Of a stretch of DNA of 35,696 nucleotides, positions 33,603 to 35,696 are shown in pieces (position 1 is the stretch's first letter; every line of letters begins with the position of its first letter). This DNA comes from WFTC01 sp047635955. Its GTDB lineage: Bacteria; Patescibacteriota; Gracilibacteria; UBA1369; 2-02-FULL-48-14. The translations under genes were made by a program, and so were the position numbers. Below the pieces are notes generated by a model. The model was not told the origin of the DNA and made no database searches. It saw only the letters and a program-made list of their open reading frames with translations. The stretch spans positions 1-35,696 of the forward strand of contig JBLIGW010000003.1 of assembly GCA_047635955.1 (NCBI GenBank). The letters run 5' to 3'.

Positions 33603-34259
33603 ATGAGACACCAAATTTTAAGATCAAATGCTCAATTTAATGATGAGACAGACTTAATCAACTTAGTTGAAGAGGAAGGTTTTCAGGAATGGCTACTGAT
33701 AAAAGCAACAAACGATGGCTTAACTCTTTATAATAGAGAGGCTAATGATCAGCCATTTGATTGGTCGGAGACAGACCAGCAAATAAAAGTAAGCGTTCAA
33801 CAGTTTTGTTCAACAGTACATACATGGATCATTGAAGCATTTAATGAAATTTTTCAAAGTAAGCCTGAGTACCGAAGTTTAGAATTAGACCACTTTGACG
33901 TGAACTTTCTCCCATATATTGATGCATCTGACCACGAACCTGCTCCCTACACCTTTGACCACTGGCATAGAGATTCGTACAAGGAAGGAGTGTTTATGCA
34001 TTTCACCATTGGCACAAGCCAGTGTTTTACAGAAGTGATACCAGTAAATGTACAAGCAAATGAAGCTGAAGAAGTTGACGGTGAATGGTTGTTCCACGAA
34101 AGAATCAATAGTCAGGTTTCAAATGGGCAATTAGAAAAGCAGGAAGTCCCACATGGTTATGCCATTGCACTTACAATGAAGGATGTCGAAATGATCCATA
34201 GAAGAGGGGCAATACAAACAAACGGGTCAAGAATTGCAGTTAGAGTTTATTTTAAGTAA
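33603..34259 (+). CDS. Putative 2-oxoglutarate/Fe(II) oxygenase-like protein
   Basis: 218 residues, family uncertain. No signal peptide. The middle holds HRD (His122, Asp124) in YTFDHWHRDSY, and near the C-terminus come VPHGYAIALTMKDVEMIH (His199) and NGSRIAVRVYF (Arg210, Arg214). The order H-x-D ... H ... R with strands around it is the metal and 2-oxoglutarate pattern of double-stranded beta-helix dioxygenases, but spacing and fold are judged by eye only. It could instead be an unrelated phage- or island-type protein. Own promoter, between tRNA-tail copies D and E. Confidence 0.55.
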   Translation: MRHQILRSNAQFNDETDLINLVEEEGFQEWLLIKATNDGLTLYNREANDQPFDWSETDQQIKVSVQQFCSTVHTWIIEAFNEIFQSKPEYRSLELDHFDVNFLPYIDASDHEPAPYTFDHWHRDSYKEGVFMHFTIGTSQCFTEVIPVNVQANEAEEVDGEWLFHERINSQVSNGQLEKQEVPHGYAIALTMKDVEMIHRRGAIQTNGSRIAVRVYFK

Positions 34260-34407
34260 AATGAACTTCATGCACATTGTGCACTTCCCCAAAACAGAGG
34301 GTTAGGTTGAGAGGCAAAATTGCTCACTTTCAAAGTTATAAGAAACTATGTAATGATAAGGATATGATTCCTATCACCTAGATCAAAGCTTTCAAACAAC
34401 ATTCTGT

Positions 34408-34431
34408 ACGGCAACCCAGCTGGGTTGCCGT
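34408..34431. terminator. Perfect 24-bp palindrome after the oxygenase-like gene
   Basis: ACGGCAACCCAG directly followed by its exact complement CTGGGTTGCCGT, then TTAGTTT. Probably the terminator of the preceding gene, 150 bases after its stop. The 349-base gap 34260-34608 otherwise holds a short TGCACA-T-TGTGCA hairpin sequence near 34271 and tRNA-tail copy E. Confidence 0.6.
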
Positions 34432-34508
34432 TTAGTTTCCAAGCTTAAAAGAAAATGAATTTAAAAAAATCTGAGATCCCCCCTCTTAAGCGAGTTGAAA
34501 ACCTCACG

Positions 34509-34557
34509 TAGTTCGGAAAAGAAACAGAGTGGGGAGCCAGTATTATCTTCAGGTTAA
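34509..34557 (+). repeat. tRNA-Asn 3'-end copy E (degenerate)
   Basis: AGTTCGG at 34510, then GTGGGGAGCCA ending near 34539, and TCTTCAGGTTAAAC downstream, parallel to the tRNA flank CTTTTTCAGGTTAC. Immediately followed by the promoter of the next single gene. Confidence 0.65.
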
Positions 34558-34593
34558 ACTTGATCACCCTATCTTCAAAAATAGGCTTATTTA

Positions 34594-34608
34594 TGGTATG
34601 ATTAAGAG
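34594..34608 (+). promoter_or_regulatory. Leaderless extended -10 promoter
   Basis: TGG-TATGAT (hexamer 34597-34602) followed by six bases and ATG 34609. Confidence 0.65.
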
Positions 34609-35262
34609 ATGGCAATAGAAAACACACAAACCGAATGGGAAGAAAGCCTACATCGTAGTCAATCTACGCTGGATTCAGTTGACCCTGAGCAATTGCACGA
34701 AGGACCAGCTTTTGAAGCTCAAACCAAGCAAGGTGAAAAGCTCAACGTTACTACCCGATTCTACTACTTTAAAGGAATGGATTTTTCTCCGAGCGATACA
34801 CTAAAAAATGGCTTACGCCTTTACATGTTTGCTAGAGATGAAACAGGCCAAATCGTAGGAACAAGAGTCGCATCTATCTTTCAACTTAATCCAAAGACAC
34901 TTGAATGCAAAAGTAAAATTATCGTTAGAGACAAAGGTCAGGGCTTAGCATCCCCCATTGAAGAAACTTTCATCCAAACATTGCAGCACATTGCAAATAC
35001 AGAAAATAAACGCGTCATTTGGAAGGTCGAAAACCAAAATCTTGAAAAACTAGAAGCATATCGAGCTCAAGACTCAAACGATCCACTAAAGTTAGCTGGA
35101 ATGGAGGCTGAGCAAGAACGATGGCAATACTTATATGGAGAAAATGGTAAATTTGGCATCTCAAGAAATCGAAGGATCTTTATGCCAACAAAAAACGTAG
35201 ATACACCAATAAGTGACTCTCAGACAGGTATCCACGAAAAAGTAGAATCAGCAATGAGCTAG
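34609..35262 (+). CDS. Hypothetical protein, weakly GNAT-like
   Basis: 217 residues, not firmly recognised. The central part (about 60-150) has the strand-strand-helix order of GNAT acetyltransferases: GLRLYMFARDETGQIVGTRVA, then strand CKSKIIVRD leading into KGQGLASPIEETFIQTLQHI, which resembles the acetyl-CoA-binding loop (R/Q-x-x-G-x-G/A) and helix. RVIWKVENQNLEKLEAYRAQ would be the following strand and helix (N-x-x-x-x-x-x-Y pattern). The N-terminal 50 and C-terminal 45 residues look flexible and polar. Unit between tRNA-tail copies E and F. Confidence 0.55.
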   Translation: MAIENTQTEWEESLHRSQSTLDSVDPEQLHEGPAFEAQTKQGEKLNVTTRFYYFKGMDFSPSDTLKNGLRLYMFARDETGQIVGTRVASIFQLNPKTLECKSKIIVRDKGQGLASPIEETFIQTLQHIANTENKRVIWKVENQNLEKLEAYRAQDSNDPLKLAGMEAEQERWQYLYGENGKFGISRNRRIFMPTKNVDTPISDSQTGIHEKVESAMS

Positions 35263-35267
35263 CAAAA

Positions 35268-35372
35268 TAGTTCGAACTTCGTCTAGTATGGGGAGCCAAC
35301 TTCTTTTTCAGCTTACAGATACCTCCAAAACCGCCTACCCCCCCCTAACTGGAATGCAAACCTTTTTGCTAT
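35268..35372 (+). repeat. tRNA-Asn 3'-end copy F with extended downstream segment
   Basis: Upstream half matches copy D (AGTTCGAACTTCG...TATGGGGAG). GGGGAGCCAACTTCTTTTTCAG repeats the tRNA gene 3' flank almost exactly (tRNA copy continues GTTAC, here CTTAC). The downstream half matches copy C (CCAAAACCGCCTACCCC, TAACTGGAATGC, CTTTTTGCTATG) and stops at the 3' end of the minus-strand acetyltransferase gene. Confidence 0.8.
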
Positions 35373-35374
35373 GT

Positions 35375-35696
35375 TTAAGCTTTTGTCCATTTCATAATAT
35401 ACTCCTCACCCTCTCCTGTATCTTTGAGTTGTTTCACAAGAATTTCAAAGCCACACTTCTTATATACCGATCGAGCTGCAAGATTCTCCTCATCAACCGT
35501 GAGATAAACTTCACTATGCCCTTCTTGCTCCAAGTACTGAAGCATCAATTGAATGGCCTCCGTTCCATGCCCTTTCCCCCACTCACCCCTTTCACCAATA
35601 GCTAAACCAAGAAAGGTGTTTCCTGCATAATCATCTTCCCTTTTAGCATTAAAGTGAATACCACAGTTTCCAATCAATTTATCTCCTTCCACCTTA
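35375..35696 (-). CDS. GNAT acetyltransferase (RimJ/RimL-like), N-terminus beyond window
   Basis: Open frame from the right edge to the stop at 35375; about 107 C-terminal residues are present. The GTG at 35692 is in frame but probably internal, because it falls directly before KLIGNCGIHF, a mid-domain strand of the family. The acetyl-CoA-binding loop is RGEWGKGHGTEAIQLMLQYL, and VDEENLAARSVYKKCGFE is the typical N-x-x-A-x-x-x-Y-x-K-x-GF motif. Acetylates an unknown amine or protein N-terminus. Its 3' end adjoins copy F. Confidence 0.88.
   Translation of the reverse strand, partial: KVEGDKLIGNCGIHFNAKREDDYAGNTFLGLAIGERGEWGKGHGTEAIQLMLQYLEQEGHSEVYLTVDEENLAARSVYKKCGFEILVKQLKDTGEGEEYIMKWTKA

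Noticed and set aside
31098..35696. Classical integron with attC sites
   Set aside because: No integrase is present and the repeats are derived from a tRNA 3' end rather than from paired attC core sites; kept only as an analogy.
1..35696. CRISPR array or UGA-glycine recoding
   Set aside because: No regularly spaced short repeats with unique spacers were seen, and UGA ends well-defined genes such as trxB and sodN.

Overview
The window looks like a chromosomal segment of a small-genome bacterium of the Candidate Phyla Radiation, most likely near Candidatus Peregrinibacteria. This is an inference from low GC, tightly packed genes, SLH, lamin-tail and repeat-type surface proteins, a DNA uptake/pilus ATPase and many lineage-specific proteins of unknown function. 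TGA ends several well-supported genes (thioredoxin reductase at 13926, the nickel superoxide dismutase at 15282), so the code is standard and the UGA-glycine code of Gracilibacteria/Absconditabacteria does not apply. Clear Shine-Dalgarno motifs are rare. Several genes instead carry a -10 hexamer ending 6-7 bases before the start codon, the signature of leaderless mRNAs.

Layout. 1-1777 (-): the N-terminal part of a large secreted protein with 202-residue repeats. 1839-5020 (-): a four-gene operon with the pilus retraction ATPase PilT, a cyclic-nucleotide-binding/GAF-like protein and two unknown proteins. 5082-6989 (-): groES-groEL behind a CIRCE operator. 7130-8656 (-): RNase Y, preceded at 8681-8935 by an unidentified structured RNA that ends in an intrinsic terminator just before the rny start. 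8953-10539 (+): a lamin-tail-domain surface protein. 10645-13926 (+): an operon of a large helical unknown protein, a thioredoxin-fold [2Fe-2S] ferredoxin and a thioredoxin-reductase-like flavoprotein. 14028-16284: a DHH phosphoesterase, nickel superoxide dismutase with its maturation protease (-), and a Bcp-type peroxiredoxin, which together with the preceding operon and a later msrB form an oxidative-stress/redox set. 16324-17781: leucyl aminopeptidase. 17828-23413 (-): AI-2E family permease, a reductase resembling the plant UDP-rhamnose 3,5-epimerase/4-reductase, a thioredoxin-like lipoprotein, a Crp/Fnr regulator and an SLH-domain protein. 23515-28416: housekeeping enzymes (inorganic pyrophosphatase, phosphoglycerate mutase, NAD(P)HX dehydratase, guanylate kinase, SSB) with a DUF1622 membrane protein. 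28583-30992: a Trm11-like RNA methyltransferase, an unknown protein and methionine sulfoxide reductase B.

The most unusual part is 31098-35696. A complete tRNA-Asn(GUU) gene is followed by five degenerate copies of its own 3' end (core GGGGAGCCA, often with a T-loop-like GTTCG upstream and a TTCAGGTTA-like tail downstream). Single genes with their own promoters lie between the copies: a zinc-metallopeptidase lipoprotein, an S51-family peptidase, a putative 2OG-oxygenase-like protein and two acetyltransferase-like proteins. The pattern looks like serial integration of tiny one-gene cassettes at a tRNA 3' end. No recombinase is visible in the window, so the mechanism is open.
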